The notes under the pieces: model-generated
What the model was told of the DNA's origin: nothing
Databases searched by the model: none
Seen by the model: the letters and a program-made list of their open reading frames with translations, nothing else
Assembly: GCF_900110255.1 (NCBI RefSeq)
Contig: NZ_FODD01000009.1
Span: 159,001 to 223,000, forward strand
Origin: Actinacidiphila rubida
GTDB lineage: Bacteria > Actinomycetota > Actinomycetes > Streptomycetales > Streptomycetaceae
Length of the DNA stretch: 64,000 bases
Direction of reading: 5' to 3'
Translations under genes and position numbers: made by a program
In this document: piece by piece, positions 23,424 to 31,540 of the stretch
Position numbering within the stretch: position 1 is the first letter of the stretch
Layout of the letters: every line of letters begins with the position of its first letter

Positions 23424-24221
23424 TCAGCCGTCGCGGCGCTCCAGCATCAGCCAGCCCGCGCTGAGCGCCGCGGCCGCCCAGGCGGCGAGGACCGCGAGGC
23501 CGGACCAGGGGCCGATCGGCGCGGTGCCGGTGCCCGGGACCAGGGACTGCGCGGCCAGGCCCGCGGACATCGGCGACGCGTCCTGCACCGCGTGCAGGAC
23601 GTGGACGGGCATCGGGACGATCCGGGACGCGACGAACGGGCCGTAGAGCAGGCCGGCGACCGCGCCCACCGCGGCGGCCTGGTGGCGGAGCACCCAGGCC
23701 GCGCCCAGGGCCAGCACTCCGACCAGCACCAGATAGAGCACGGTGCCGGCGGCCGCCCGCAGCAGCGCGGGGTCCGACAGCGGGACCGGTCCGCGACCCG
23801 CCCGGGCGGTGAAGCCCCGCGCGGAGAGCACCTCGTGCCCGGCGGCCAGCGCGGCGGCCACGCCGAGCACCGCGCTGACCAGCACCGCCGCCGTGGCCAC
23901 CGCCGCCTTCGCGAGGAGCACGGTGCCGCGCCCGGGCCGCGCCGCCAGCGTCAGCAGGATCACCCGCGGCTGGTACTCGCCGGAGACCAGCGCCACCGCG
24001 ACGGCCAGCGCCGCCAGTTGGGCCAGGTAGACGCCCGACAGGACCAGCGCGGTGATGTCCTGCGGCGCGCAGCCCCCGCCCGGCCCGCAGTCCGGCGGCC
24101 GTTGCGTGGCCGCCACCAGGACCCCGGCCGCGGCCAGCACCGCGGTGACGGCGGCGAGCGTCCACAGGTGCGCGGGGACGGTGACCAGCTTGGTCCACTC
24201 CGCGTGCAGGGCCCGCCTCAT
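23424..24221 (-). CDS. ABC-2-type transporter permease
   Basis: A 265-residue membrane subunit with about six helices and the ABC-2 layout: MRRALHAEWTKLVTVPAHLWTL at the N-terminus (the HAEWTKL motif is typical), an extracellular loop with Cys residues (DCGPGGGCAPQD), then LVSGEYQPRVILLTLAARPGRGTVLLAKA, the conserved cytoplasmic E-Y-x-x-x-x-I segment. The ATG overlaps the stop of the preceding permease gene (ATGA). Third gene of an ATPase-permease-permease operon facing a two-component system. Substrate unknown; related streptomycete exporters handle peptides or antibiotics. Confidence 0.88.
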   Translation of the reverse strand: MRRALHAEWTKLVTVPAHLWTLAAVTAVLAAAGVLVAATQRPPDCGPGGGCAPQDITALVLSGVYLAQLAALAVAVALVSGEYQPRVILLTLAARPGRGTVLLAKAAVATAAVLVSAVLGVAAALAAGHEVLSARGFTARAGRGPVPLSDPALLRAAAGTVLYLVLVGVLALGAAWVLRHQAAAVGAVAGLLYGPFVASRIVPMPVHVLHAVQDASPMSAGLAAQSLVPGTGTAPIGPWSGLAVLAAWAAAALSAGWLMLERRDG

Positions 24222-25690
24222 GCGTCGCGCCGGCGCTGCAGCCAGAACGCGGCGCCGAGCGCGACCGCGGTGTACGCGGCGAGCACCGCGAAGCCCGGCC
24301 ACGGACCGATGGCGTTCTCGAACAGCGGCTGCGTCTGCCGGATCGCCGCCCCGGCGATGGGCGTCGCCCGGCCGACCCACAGCCCCGCTCCGACCGATGT
24401 CACCTGCGCCACCAGCGGGATCACCACCAGCACGGTGAACAGCAGGATCACCGCTGCGGCCGTCCGCCGCACGATCACCCCCACGGCCAGGCTGAGCAGC
24501 GCGACGAGGGCGAGGAAGGCCGCGGTGCCGGCCACCGCCCGCAGCACCACCGGATCCGTCAGCGAGTGCCGCGGGAAGATCGGCGGCCCGTAGCCGTTCC
24601 CGCGCTGGATGGGCTGGGCGATGAGGAACGAGGCCGCGCAGGCGACGAGTCCGGCCGCGAACACCCCCGCGGCCACCACGAGCGCCTTGGCGGCCAGGAC
24701 CCGGCCGCGGTGCGGGCTGACCGTGAAGGTCGTCCGGATGGTGCGGGTCCGGTACTCCGAGGTCATCGCGAGCACGCCGAGCGCGATCACCGCGAACAGC
24801 CCTATCTGGACGCCGCTGAGCGTCGAGGCCACGGTGTCGCTGTCGCCGTCCTGGCCGATGCCGCCCACGCCGGGGGTCCCCACGTCGCCGCTGCCCGTCA
24901 CGGTGAAGGCCGTGCCCGCCTCGTGCAGGGTGCCCGGTCCGGCGGTCCGCGCCGGCATGCCCGCAGGACCCGGCGGCTGCTCCACGTCCGTCAACTGCCA
25001 GGCCCCCGCGCCGCCCGGCACACCCGCCTCCGCGCCGCCCGCCGTCGCGCCCGACGGGCCGCTCGCCGTCAGGTGGTCGAACACCGCGCGGCCCGTGGTG
25101 GCCTGGGCGCTGCCCACCACCTTGCCCGGCCCCGCCCAGTGCGAGCGTGCGAACGGCGGCGAGGCCACGAACGTGCCGGCCTCCGCGGTCGCGGGCAGAC
25201 CGGTGTCCGGGACGCTGCCCACGGTGTGCCAGGTGCGGCCGTCGGCCGACTCCGCGCCCGTGACGCGGCCGCCGGAGCGGGTCAGCCGCAGCCAGTACGG
25301 CGCCGCGGCTCCGCCGCTGCCGGTGAACTCCTCCGTCCCGCGGGCCGCCTGCATCCGCACACCGTGTCCCGGGGTGAGCATCAGCGACACCGACGGCGAG
25401 CCGCTGCCGGTCCCGGACTTGAGCATCAGTCCGGCCTTCGCCCACGGCGCGGTGTCGGCCTGGGAGGTCACCTCCGCGGTGACGGTCACGTCACCGGTCG
25501 CCGGCCGGTGCACGAACGTGAACCCGTCCAGGCGGGTGGGCCCGCCGTAACTGCTGTGCCCGCCCTCGGCGGTGAGCACACCGATCAGCACCACCAGGGC
25601 GACGGTCGCCAGCAGCGCGGCGCCGGTGCTGCGCACCGACCGCAGCTTGGCCCACTCGGCCCGTACCGCCCGCAGCAGGGAGGTCGTCAT
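24218..25690 (-). CDS. ABC-2-type permease with extracellular lectin-like (DUF1349-type) insert
   Basis: A 490-residue permease. The N-terminus RAVRAEWAKLRSVRSTGAALL and first helix are standard ABC-2, as is the second half (TSEYRTRTIRTTFTVSPHRGRVLAAKALVV and four more helices). Between helices 1 and 2 about 250 residues are inserted outside the membrane: a domain with FTFVHRPATGDVTVTAEVTS, APWAKAGLMLKSG, PYWLRLTRSGG, DGRTWHTVGSV, which matches the concanavalin-like DUF1349 fold and is alike to the C-terminus of the GH27 gene at 50170-52458. The insert suggests ligand binding at the cell surface. ATGA overlaps link it to genes on both sides. Confidence 0.85.
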   Translation of the reverse strand: MTTSLLRAVRAEWAKLRSVRSTGAALLATVALVVLIGVLTAEGGHSSYGGPTRLDGFTFVHRPATGDVTVTAEVTSQADTAPWAKAGLMLKSGTGSGSPSVSLMLTPGHGVRMQAARGTEEFTGSGGAAAPYWLRLTRSGGRVTGAESADGRTWHTVGSVPDTGLPATAEAGTFVASPPFARSHWAGPGKVVGSAQATTGRAVFDHLTASGPSGATAGGAEAGVPGGAGAWQLTDVEQPPGPAGMPARTAGPGTLHEAGTAFTVTGSGDVGTPGVGGIGQDGDSDTVASTLSGVQIGLFAVIALGVLAMTSEYRTRTIRTTFTVSPHRGRVLAAKALVVAAGVFAAGLVACAASFLIAQPIQRGNGYGPPIFPRHSLTDPVVLRAVAGTAAFLALVALLSLAVGVIVRRTAAAVILLFTVLVVIPLVAQVTSVGAGLWVGRATPIAGAAIRQTQPLFENAIGPWPGFAVLAAYTAVALGAAFWLQRRRDA

Positions 25691-26628
25691 GGCCGCGGCT
25701 CCTCGGTCTCGTGCGCGTGCGCCCGGAACTCGGTCGCGTCGCGGGTCAGGTCCAGATAGGCCTCCTCCAGGGAGGCGCGGTGCGGTGCCAGGGACGAGAA
25801 CGGCACCGCGCCGCCGCCGAGTTCGGCCGCCACGCGTTCCGCGGGCAAGCCGGCGACGGTCAGCGCGTCGGTACCGAGCACCGACACCGTCGCGCCGGCC
25901 GCGGCCAGCACCGTCATGGCCTCGGAACGGTGGGAGGTGTGCAGCACCACCCGGTCGCCGGAGGCCGCCGCGAGCAGCGCGTCGACCGCCGTGTCCGCCA
26001 GCAGCCGGCCGCGGCCGATCACGATCACGTGGTCGGCGGTGTCCTGCAGTTCGCTCATCAGATGGCTGGAGACCAGCACCGTGCGGCCCTCGGCGGCCAG
26101 CGACCGGAGCAGGCCGCGGATCCACCGGATCCCCTCGGGGTCGAGCCCGTTGACCGGCTCGTCGAGGATCAGCACCCGCGGGTCGCCGAGCAGCGCCCCG
26201 GCGATGCCCAGCCGCTGGCGCATGCCCAGCGAGAACCCGCCGGCCCGCTTGCCGGCCGCCGAGCCCAGCCCGACCGTCTCCAGCACCTCGTCGACCCGGC
26301 CGGCCGGCAGTCCGTTGTAGCGCGCCTGCCACAGCAGATGGGCCCGCGCGCGCCGCCCCGGGTGCACCGCCTCGGCGTCCAGCAGCGCACCGACGACCCG
26401 CAGCGGGTCGCGCAGCGCGCGGTACGGCCGGCCGCCGATCAGCGCGCTGCCGCCGTCGGGCGCGTCCAGGCCGAGCAGCATCCGCAGGGTGGTCGACTTG
26501 CCGGCGCCGTTCGGCCCGACGAAACCGGTGACCCTGCCCGGCTCCACGGTGAAGGACAGCGCGTCCACCGCCACCGTGTGCCCGTAGGTCTTGCTGAGAC
26601 CGCTCACCGCGATCGTCCACTCCGTCAT
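25687..26628 (-). CDS. ABC transporter ATP-binding protein
   Basis: A 313-residue ATPase of the DrrA/BcrA type that would energise the two permeases downstream. Walker A GPNGAGKST (38-46), signature FSLGMRQRLGIAGAL, Walker B VLILDEPVNGLDPEG and the H-loop VLVSSHLMSEL are all intact. The last 90 residues form the usual accessory domain of this exporter type. First gene of the operon; the stop overlaps the start of the large permease gene (ATGA). Divergent from the histidine kinase gene, 120 bp away. Confidence 0.93.
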   Translation of the reverse strand: MTEWTIAVSGLSKTYGHTVAVDALSFTVEPGRVTGFVGPNGAGKSTTLRMLLGLDAPDGGSALIGGRPYRALRDPLRVVGALLDAEAVHPGRRARAHLLWQARYNGLPAGRVDEVLETVGLGSAAGKRAGGFSLGMRQRLGIAGALLGDPRVLILDEPVNGLDPEGIRWIRGLLRSLAAEGRTVLVSSHLMSELQDTADHVIVIGRGRLLADTAVDALLAAASGDRVVLHTSHRSEAMTVLAAAGATVSVLGTDALTVAGLPAERVAAELGGGAVPFSSLAPHRASLEEAYLDLTRDATEFRAHAHETEEPRP

Positions 26629-26748
26629 GGCCTCGACGCTACTGACGGCCGGCGCCGCTGCCGTCCCGCGCACGGGGAGTCCTGACGCGGCACGCCATCC
26701 CCCGCGCGGGGGACGCGACCTGCCGGAAACGCTGCGGATAATGGCCCG

Positions 26749-28026
26749 ATGAGCCCCCCGTCGCCGCTGTCGCCGCCGTTCTCCGGACGCTGCGCGGCCG
26801 TGCTGCGCCGGGCCGTCGCCGCGGAGGACCTGCCGCTCGTGGCGGCCGCGGCGCTGGGCACCCTGGCGCTCGCGCAGGCCGCGGCGGCGGGCAGCGGCCA
26901 GGGCCAGGACCGCGCGTCCTCGGCGATCGCGGGCGCCCTCGCCCTGGCGCTCGGCTCGACCGTCCCGCTGGCCTTCGTCCGCGCCCAACTCGTGCCGGCC
27001 GCGACCGCGATCGCCGCCGCCGTGCTGCTGGCGCCGCAGAGCGGCGTGACGCCCACCGCGGCCGGACTGGCCGCGCTCGCGGCCGTGCTGTACCTGGTCG
27101 GACTGCGCTGCCGCCCGGTCGTCGCGCTGCTGTCCGCCGTGCCGTTCGTGGTGTACGCGGTGGGCGCGGGTCCGGGCCAGGCGGGCGGCAGGCCGCTGGC
27201 GGTGGCCATGCTGGCGGGCGCCTCGCTCGCACCGGCCCTCGGCGCGTACCGCAGGCACCGGCACGACGCGAGGGCCCGCGCCGCCGCGGACTGGGCCTAC
27301 GCCGACACCCTGCTGCGGCACGCGGCGCGCGGCGAACGCACGCGCATCGCAAGGGAACTGCACGACATCGTCGCCCACCACATCAGTGCCCTGTCCGTGC
27401 AGGCGGAGACGGCCCGGCTCACCACGCCGGGACTCCCGCCGGAGGGCGCCGCGAAGCTGCTGGCGATCGGCGAGACGGCCCGCGAGGCACTGGCCGAGAT
27501 GCGCCGGCTGCTCGGGGTGCTGCGCGAGGACGACGGGCCCGCGCCCGGCCCGGCACCCGCCCCGGACCTCACACCGCCGCCCGGTGGCCGCGGTCCGCTG
27601 CGGACCCGTGTGGCGCGCCACCCGCAGCCGGGCCTCGACCAGTTGCTCGCGCTGGTCGACCAGGCGCGCGAGACCACGGGGACGGTGGTGCGGCTCACCG
27701 TCCGCGGAGCGGTCCGCCCGCTGGACCCCGGTGTCGAACTGGCCGCCTTCCGCATCGCGCAGGAGGCGCTCACCAACGCCCGTCGGCACGCGCCCGGCAG
27801 CGCGGTCGACGTCGAACTGCTCTACGGGAAAAGGGAGTTGCGGGTGACCGTCCGTGACAGCGGGCCGGGCGGGGTGCCCGTCGCCGGCGGCCACGGCCTG
27901 ATCGGCATGCGGGAGCGCACCGCGATGGCGGGCGGCACCCTGGCGGCGGGACCGGGCCGGATCACCGGCTTCGTCGTGGACGCGCGCCTGCCGCTGCCCC
28001 CGGCCGGCGATCGGCGCGCGGCGTGA
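26749..28026 (+). CDS. Sensor histidine kinase (NarL/HisKA_3 type)
   Basis: A 425-residue membrane kinase. The N-terminal half has about five to six hydrophobic helices (residues 20-165). The phospho-acceptor site is His205 in RTRIARELHDIVAHHIS, the HisKA_3 signature, and the ATP-binding domain follows with FRIAQEALTNARRHAPGSAVDVEL and RDSGPGGVPVAGGHGLIGMRERTAMAGG. The stop overlaps the start of the response regulator gene (GTGA). Together they form a two-component pair; its position divergent from the ABC exporter operon suggests it controls that exporter, as in many streptomycete antibiotic-response loci (inference). Confidence 0.93.
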   Translation: MSPPSPLSPPFSGRCAAVLRRAVAAEDLPLVAAAALGTLALAQAAAAGSGQGQDRASSAIAGALALALGSTVPLAFVRAQLVPAATAIAAAVLLAPQSGVTPTAAGLAALAAVLYLVGLRCRPVVALLSAVPFVVYAVGAGPGQAGGRPLAVAMLAGASLAPALGAYRRHRHDARARAAADWAYADTLLRHAARGERTRIARELHDIVAHHISALSVQAETARLTTPGLPPEGAAKLLAIGETAREALAEMRRLLGVLREDDGPAPGPAPAPDLTPPPGGRGPLRTRVARHPQPGLDQLLALVDQARETTGTVVRLTVRGAVRPLDPGVELAAFRIAQEALTNARRHAPGSAVDVELLYGKRELRVTVRDSGPGGVPVAGGHGLIGMRERTAMAGGTLAAGPGRITGFVVDARLPLPPAGDRRAA

Positions 28027-28757
28027 GCGGGCCGGGCGAGCGGGACGTGCGCGACGAGCGGGCCGAGCGCGAGGCCGCGGGCCCGGTGCGCCTCCTGGTC
28101 GTCGACGACCAGGACATCGTCCGGGCCGGGTTCGCCGCGCTGCTCGGCAGCCAGCCCGACTTCGACGTGGTCGGCAGCGCGGCCGACGGTGCCGCGGCGG
28201 TCCGGCTGTGCGACGCGCTGCGCCCCGACGTCGTGCTGATGGACGTGCGCATGCCCGTGCTCGACGGCATCGAGGCGGCCCGGCGGATCACCGGGCGGCC
28301 CGGCCCCGCACCGCGAATCATCATGCTCACCACCTTCGACCTGGACGAGCACGTCTACGACGCGCTGGCCGCGGGCGCCAGCGGCTTCCTCCTCAAGGAC
28401 ATGGCGGCCGAGCGGCTCTTCGAGGCGGTGCGGGTGGTCGCGTCCGGCGAGGCGCTGCTCGCGCCGACCGTCACCCGGCGACTGATCGGCGAGTTCGTCC
28501 GGATGCGCCCCCAGGCCGCGGCCGCCGGTGCCGCCCTGTCCGCACTGACCCCGCGCGAGACCGACACGCTGCGGCTGGTCGCCGAGGGCCTGTCCAACGC
28601 GGAGATCGCGGAGCGCCTGGTGGTCAGCGCGGAGACCGTCAAGACCCATGTCAGCCGGGTCCTGACCAAACTGGGCGCGCGCGACCGCGCCCAGGTGATC
28701 GTCCTCGCCTACGAGCACGGTCTGGTGATCCCGGGCCGCCGCCCCGACGCGGTCTGA
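28023..28757 (+). CDS. LuxR/NarL-family response regulator
   Basis: A 244-residue regulator. After a 20-residue charged extension the receiver domain begins VRLLVVDDQDIVRAGF; the acidic pocket is Asp28-Asp29 and the phospho-acceptor Asp74 in VVLMDVRMP, with Lys in GFLLKD. The C-terminal HTH is LuxR-type (LTPRETDTLRLVAEGLSNAEIAERLVVSAETVKTHVSRVLTKLGARDRAQ). Partner of the histidine kinase whose gene it overlaps. Likely binds the intergenic region upstream of the ABC exporter. Confidence 0.94.
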   Translation: MSGPGERDVRDERAEREAAGPVRLLVVDDQDIVRAGFAALLGSQPDFDVVGSAADGAAAVRLCDALRPDVVLMDVRMPVLDGIEAARRITGRPGPAPRIIMLTTFDLDEHVYDALAAGASGFLLKDMAAERLFEAVRVVASGEALLAPTVTRRLIGEFVRMRPQAAAAGAALSALTPRETDTLRLVAEGLSNAEIAERLVVSAETVKTHVSRVLTKLGARDRAQVIVLAYEHGLVIPGRRPDAV

Positions 28758-28802
28758 CCTGTCGCGAGGCCGGCCGTCACGCGCCGCCGACACGCACCCC
28801 CG

Positions 28803-30110
28803 TCACGCGTGAGGTCGGCCGCCCGAAGCGGGTGCGGGCACTGCGGGTTCGGCCGGTCCGGGCGCGGACGGCGCCGGTGCGGACGGCGCCGGTGCGGACG
28901 GCGCCGGTGCGGACGGGGCGGCGCGGCGGCCGGCGGGAAGCGGGAGGCGCGCGGCGAGCAGGGTGCAGACCCCGGCCAGCAGGCCCCAGAACGCCGAGCC
29001 GACGCCGAGCAGCGTCATCCCGGAGGCGGTGCCCAGGAGCGTCACCACCGCGGCCTCGCGGTGCCGTTCGTCGCCCAGGGCGGTGTGCAGCGAGCCGCCG
29101 ATGGTGCCGAGCAGGCCGATCCCCGCGATGCCCAGGACGAGTTCGTGCGGCATGGCGGTCAGCAGCGCGCCGATCGTGCCGGCCAGCGCGGCGACGCACA
29201 GATAGAAGACGCCGGCCCACACCGCCGCCAGGTAGCGGCGGGCACGGTCGGGATGGGCCTGCTCGCCGGTGCAGATGGCCGCGGTGATCGCCGCCAGGTT
29301 CAGCCCGAACGCGCCGAACGGCGCCAGCACCGCGTTGACCGCGCCCGTCCAGCCGAGCAGCGGCGACACCGGCACGTCGTAGCCGGAGTTGCGCAGCACC
29401 GCGACTCCCGGAAGGTTCTGCCCGGTCATGGTGACGACGTACAGCGGCACGCCGACGCTGAGCAGCACCCGCCAGTCCAGGTGCGGCGCGGTGAACACCG
29501 GCGCCGGGGCGGACAGCCGCACCCCGCCGGTGTGCCAACCGCCGACGGCCGTGGTGGCGGCCACCCCGACGGCCAGCGCCACCAGCACCGCGTACCGCGG
29601 GAACAACCGCTTGGCGAGCAGGTACGCGGCGAACATCGGGAAGGCCACCGCGAAGCGGCCGTGCAGCGCGGTGAACAGACCGGTGCCGAACTGGAAGAGC
29701 ACCCCGGCCAGCAGCGCGGCGGTCAGCGGCACCGGGATCGCGTCCATGACCCGTGCGAACCAGCCCGTGACGCCGCTGACGAGGATGAGCAGGGCGGACA
29801 GCAGGAACGCGCCGACGGCGTCGGCCATCGGCACCCCGGCCAGCCCGGTGGCCAGCAGCGCCGCACCCGGTGTGGACCAGGCGGTGACGATCGGCGTGCG
29901 GTAGCGCAGGGACAGGCCGATGGAGGTCACCCCGAGCCCGGTGCCGAGTGCGAGCATCCACGAGGCGAGTTCGGCGGAGTCCGCCCCGGCCGCCCTGGCC
30001 GCGGTGAAGACGACGGCGGCGGAGCTGGTGACGCCGACGAGGACGGTGACCAGACCGGCCGTGACGGCCGGAGCGGGGGCGGCGGCGCGCAGGGACGCGA
30101 GGACCTTCAT
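28803..30110 (-). CDS. benE: Benzoate/H+ symporter BenE family transporter
   Basis: A 435-residue polytopic protein with about 12 helices of the BenE family, which imports benzoate or other aromatic acids with protons. Signatures: ARAAGADSAELASWMLALGTGLGVTSIGLSLRYRTPIVTAWSTPGAALLA, VPLTAALLAGVLFQFGTGLF, VVTMTGQNLPGVAVLRNSGYDVP and FGAFGLNLAAITAAICTGEQAHPD. The cytoplasmic tail carries four repeats of an APSAP unit, matching a repeated GGCGCCGGTGCGGAC at the DNA level. Divergent from an XRE-cupin regulator across 200 bp with two adjacent palindromes. Confidence 0.92.
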   Translation of the reverse strand: MKVLASLRAAAPAPAVTAGLVTVLVGVTSSAAVVFTAARAAGADSAELASWMLALGTGLGVTSIGLSLRYRTPIVTAWSTPGAALLATGLAGVPMADAVGAFLLSALLILVSGVTGWFARVMDAIPVPLTAALLAGVLFQFGTGLFTALHGRFAVAFPMFAAYLLAKRLFPRYAVLVALAVGVAATTAVGGWHTGGVRLSAPAPVFTAPHLDWRVLLSVGVPLYVVTMTGQNLPGVAVLRNSGYDVPVSPLLGWTGAVNAVLAPFGAFGLNLAAITAAICTGEQAHPDRARRYLAAVWAGVFYLCVAALAGTIGALLTAMPHELVLGIAGIGLLGTIGGSLHTALGDERHREAAVVTLLGTASGMTLLGVGSAFWGLLAGVCTLLAARLPLPAGRRAAPSAPAPSAPAPSAPAPSAPGPAEPAVPAPASGGRPHA

Positions 30111-30142
30111 GACCCCTCCCGGGCCCAGGCTGTGTCGACCGT

Positions 30143-30174
30143 GTTCCGTTTACGGAACGTTCTGTGGGCGGAAC
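30143..30174. promoter_or_regulatory. Two adjacent 16-bp operator palindromes between benE and xre
   Basis: Site 1, GTTCCGTTTACGGAAC (30143-30158), is a 6-4-6 perfect inverted repeat. Site 2, GTTCTGTGGGCGGAAC (30159-30174), follows directly, matches site 1 at 12 of 16 positions and keeps GTTC-N8-GAAC. Probably bound by the adjacent XRE-cupin regulator. A -10-like TAGGCT lies right after (30177-30182). Confidence 0.7.
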
Positions 30175-30309
30175 ACTAGGCTGGGCCCGGGACATCCGTC
30201 AACGGGCTTTCTCCCGGAGCGGTTTGCCGGGACCGGCGGAGGTCCGCCGAGGTCCCGGCGGCACCGCGCGCGCCGGACGGGCGGAGGAACGGAGAGGCAT
30301 GGAACGGGC

Positions 30310-30912
30310 ATGGAGCTGAACGAGCGGGTCGGCCTGCGGCTGCGGCACCTGCGCGAGGACCGCGGGCTGAGCCTGTCCGCGCTCGCCCGCCAGTCCGGCG
30401 CGGGCAAGGCCACACTCTCGGAACTGGAGGCCGGCCGCAGGAACCCCACCCTGGAGACGCTCTACGCGCTCACCACGGCCCTCGGCGTCCCGTTGAGCGC
30501 GGTGCTCACCGACGAGGACGGCACCCCGCACGGCTCGGCGGCTCCCGGCGGCGTCCCGCTCAGTGCGGTGCTCACGCCGGGTGTGGCGCGGGCCGGGATC
30601 TCGGGGGAGGCGGTCACCGCCGTGCTCACCGAACGCTTCGAGGACGCCGCCGCCGTCACCGACGTGTTCCGGATCCGCATCCGCGCCGGGGCCGTCCAGG
30701 TGTCCGCGGCCCACATCCCCGGCACCGCGGAGGACCTGCTGGTCCTCGGCGGCATCGCGGTGGTGGGCGATCCGGCCGACCCCCTGACGGCGGGTCCGGG
30801 CGGCCACGCCCATTGGACGGCGGACCGCCCCCACCTGTACAGCGCGCCGCACGGCGACGTGGAGGCCGTGCTGTTCGTCCGCTACCCGCTGGACGCGACC
30901 GGGACCGGGTGA
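30310..30912 (+). CDS. XRE-family regulator with C-terminal cupin domain
   Basis: A 200-residue regulator. Residues about 5-65 are an XRE helix-turn-helix (VGLRLRHLREDRGLSLSALARQSGAGKATLSELEAGRRNPTLETLYALTTAL); residues about 95-195 are a cupin-type effector domain (VSAAHIPGTAEDLLVLGGIAVVGD, HLYSAPHGDVEAVLFVRYP). A LSAVLT phrase occurs twice (GVPLSAVLTDEDG and GVPLSAVLTPGVA), a small internal duplication in the linker. Divergent from benE, so it most likely regulates aromatic-acid uptake and itself. The ATG used gives the conserved MELNERVGLRLR start. Confidence 0.88.
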   Translation: MELNERVGLRLRHLREDRGLSLSALARQSGAGKATLSELEAGRRNPTLETLYALTTALGVPLSAVLTDEDGTPHGSAAPGGVPLSAVLTPGVARAGISGEAVTAVLTERFEDAAAVTDVFRIRIRAGAVQVSAAHIPGTAEDLLVLGGIAVVGDPADPLTAGPGGHAHWTADRPHLYSAPHGDVEAVLFVRYPLDATGTG

Positions 30913-30948
30913 CCGGGCTGGTGCACCCGGCCACCCGGTCCCGTTCCG

Positions 30949-31371
30949 TCAGGACAGCACCTTCTGCTTGGCCTTCTGGAACTCCTCTTCGGACAGGGTG
31001 CCGTCGGCGCGCAGTTGCGACAGCCGTGTGAGCTGGTCGGCCTGGCTGCCGCCGCCACCGCCCTCGGTGCCCGCGGTCTTGCGGATGTAGTTGTCGAACG
31101 CCTTCTGCTGCTGGTCGACGTGGTGCTGCTCGCGGCGGCCCATGCCCGTACCCCGTGCGATGACGTACACGAAGACGCCGAGGAACGGCAGCAGGAGCAC
31201 GAACAGCAGCCAGCCGGTCTTCGCCCATCCGCTCATGGAGTCGTCCCGGAAGATGTCCACGACGATGCGGAAGAGCAGGAAGATCCACAGGACCCAGAGG
31301 AAGACCCACATGGCCGTCCAGAAGGCGCCGAGCACCGGATAGTCGTAAGCCAGATACACATGTCCGCCCAT
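30949..31371 (-). CDS. PLDc_N/SHOCT domain membrane protein
   Basis: A 140-residue protein with two hydrophobic helices (about residues 14-37, AFWTAMWVFLWVLWIFLLFRIVV, and 51-74, WAKTGWLLFVLLLPFLGVFVYVI) in the phospholipase D N-terminal-like arrangement (DIFRDDSMSGWAKTGWLLFVLLLPFLGVFVYVIARG), then a helical linker with a five-glycine run and a C-terminal SHOCT motif (LSQLRADGTLSEEEFQKAKQKVL). Function unknown; SHOCT is an oligomerisation or targeting motif in membrane proteins. Start chosen at MGGHVYLAY with GGGAG upstream. Stands alone. Confidence 0.88.
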   Translation of the reverse strand: MGGHVYLAYDYPVLGAFWTAMWVFLWVLWIFLLFRIVVDIFRDDSMSGWAKTGWLLFVLLLPFLGVFVYVIARGTGMGRREQHHVDQQQKAFDNYIRKTAGTEGGGGGSQADQLTRLSQLRADGTLSEEEFQKAKQKVLS

Positions 31372-31466
31372 GGTCCACTCCCGGGGTTCTGCTGCCCTTC
31401 GCAATGGGGCGAAAGGTCGTGAAACAGGACGTACTCATCATCAGCGTCACTCTGGTGGACCACAAG

Positions 31467-31504
31467 CCGGGAGCCCGGGCGGCAGCTGCCGCCCGGGCTC
31501 CCGG
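31467..31504 (-). terminator. Terminator of the MFS gene (perfect 38-bp palindrome)
   Basis: Two 19-bp perfectly complementary arms (31467-31485 and 31486-31504) with no spacer, 37 bp downstream of the MFS stop. Confidence 0.75.
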
Positions 31505-31540
31505 TCTGTGCTGGGGCCGCCGCGGCGGCCTCCTCGGGGC

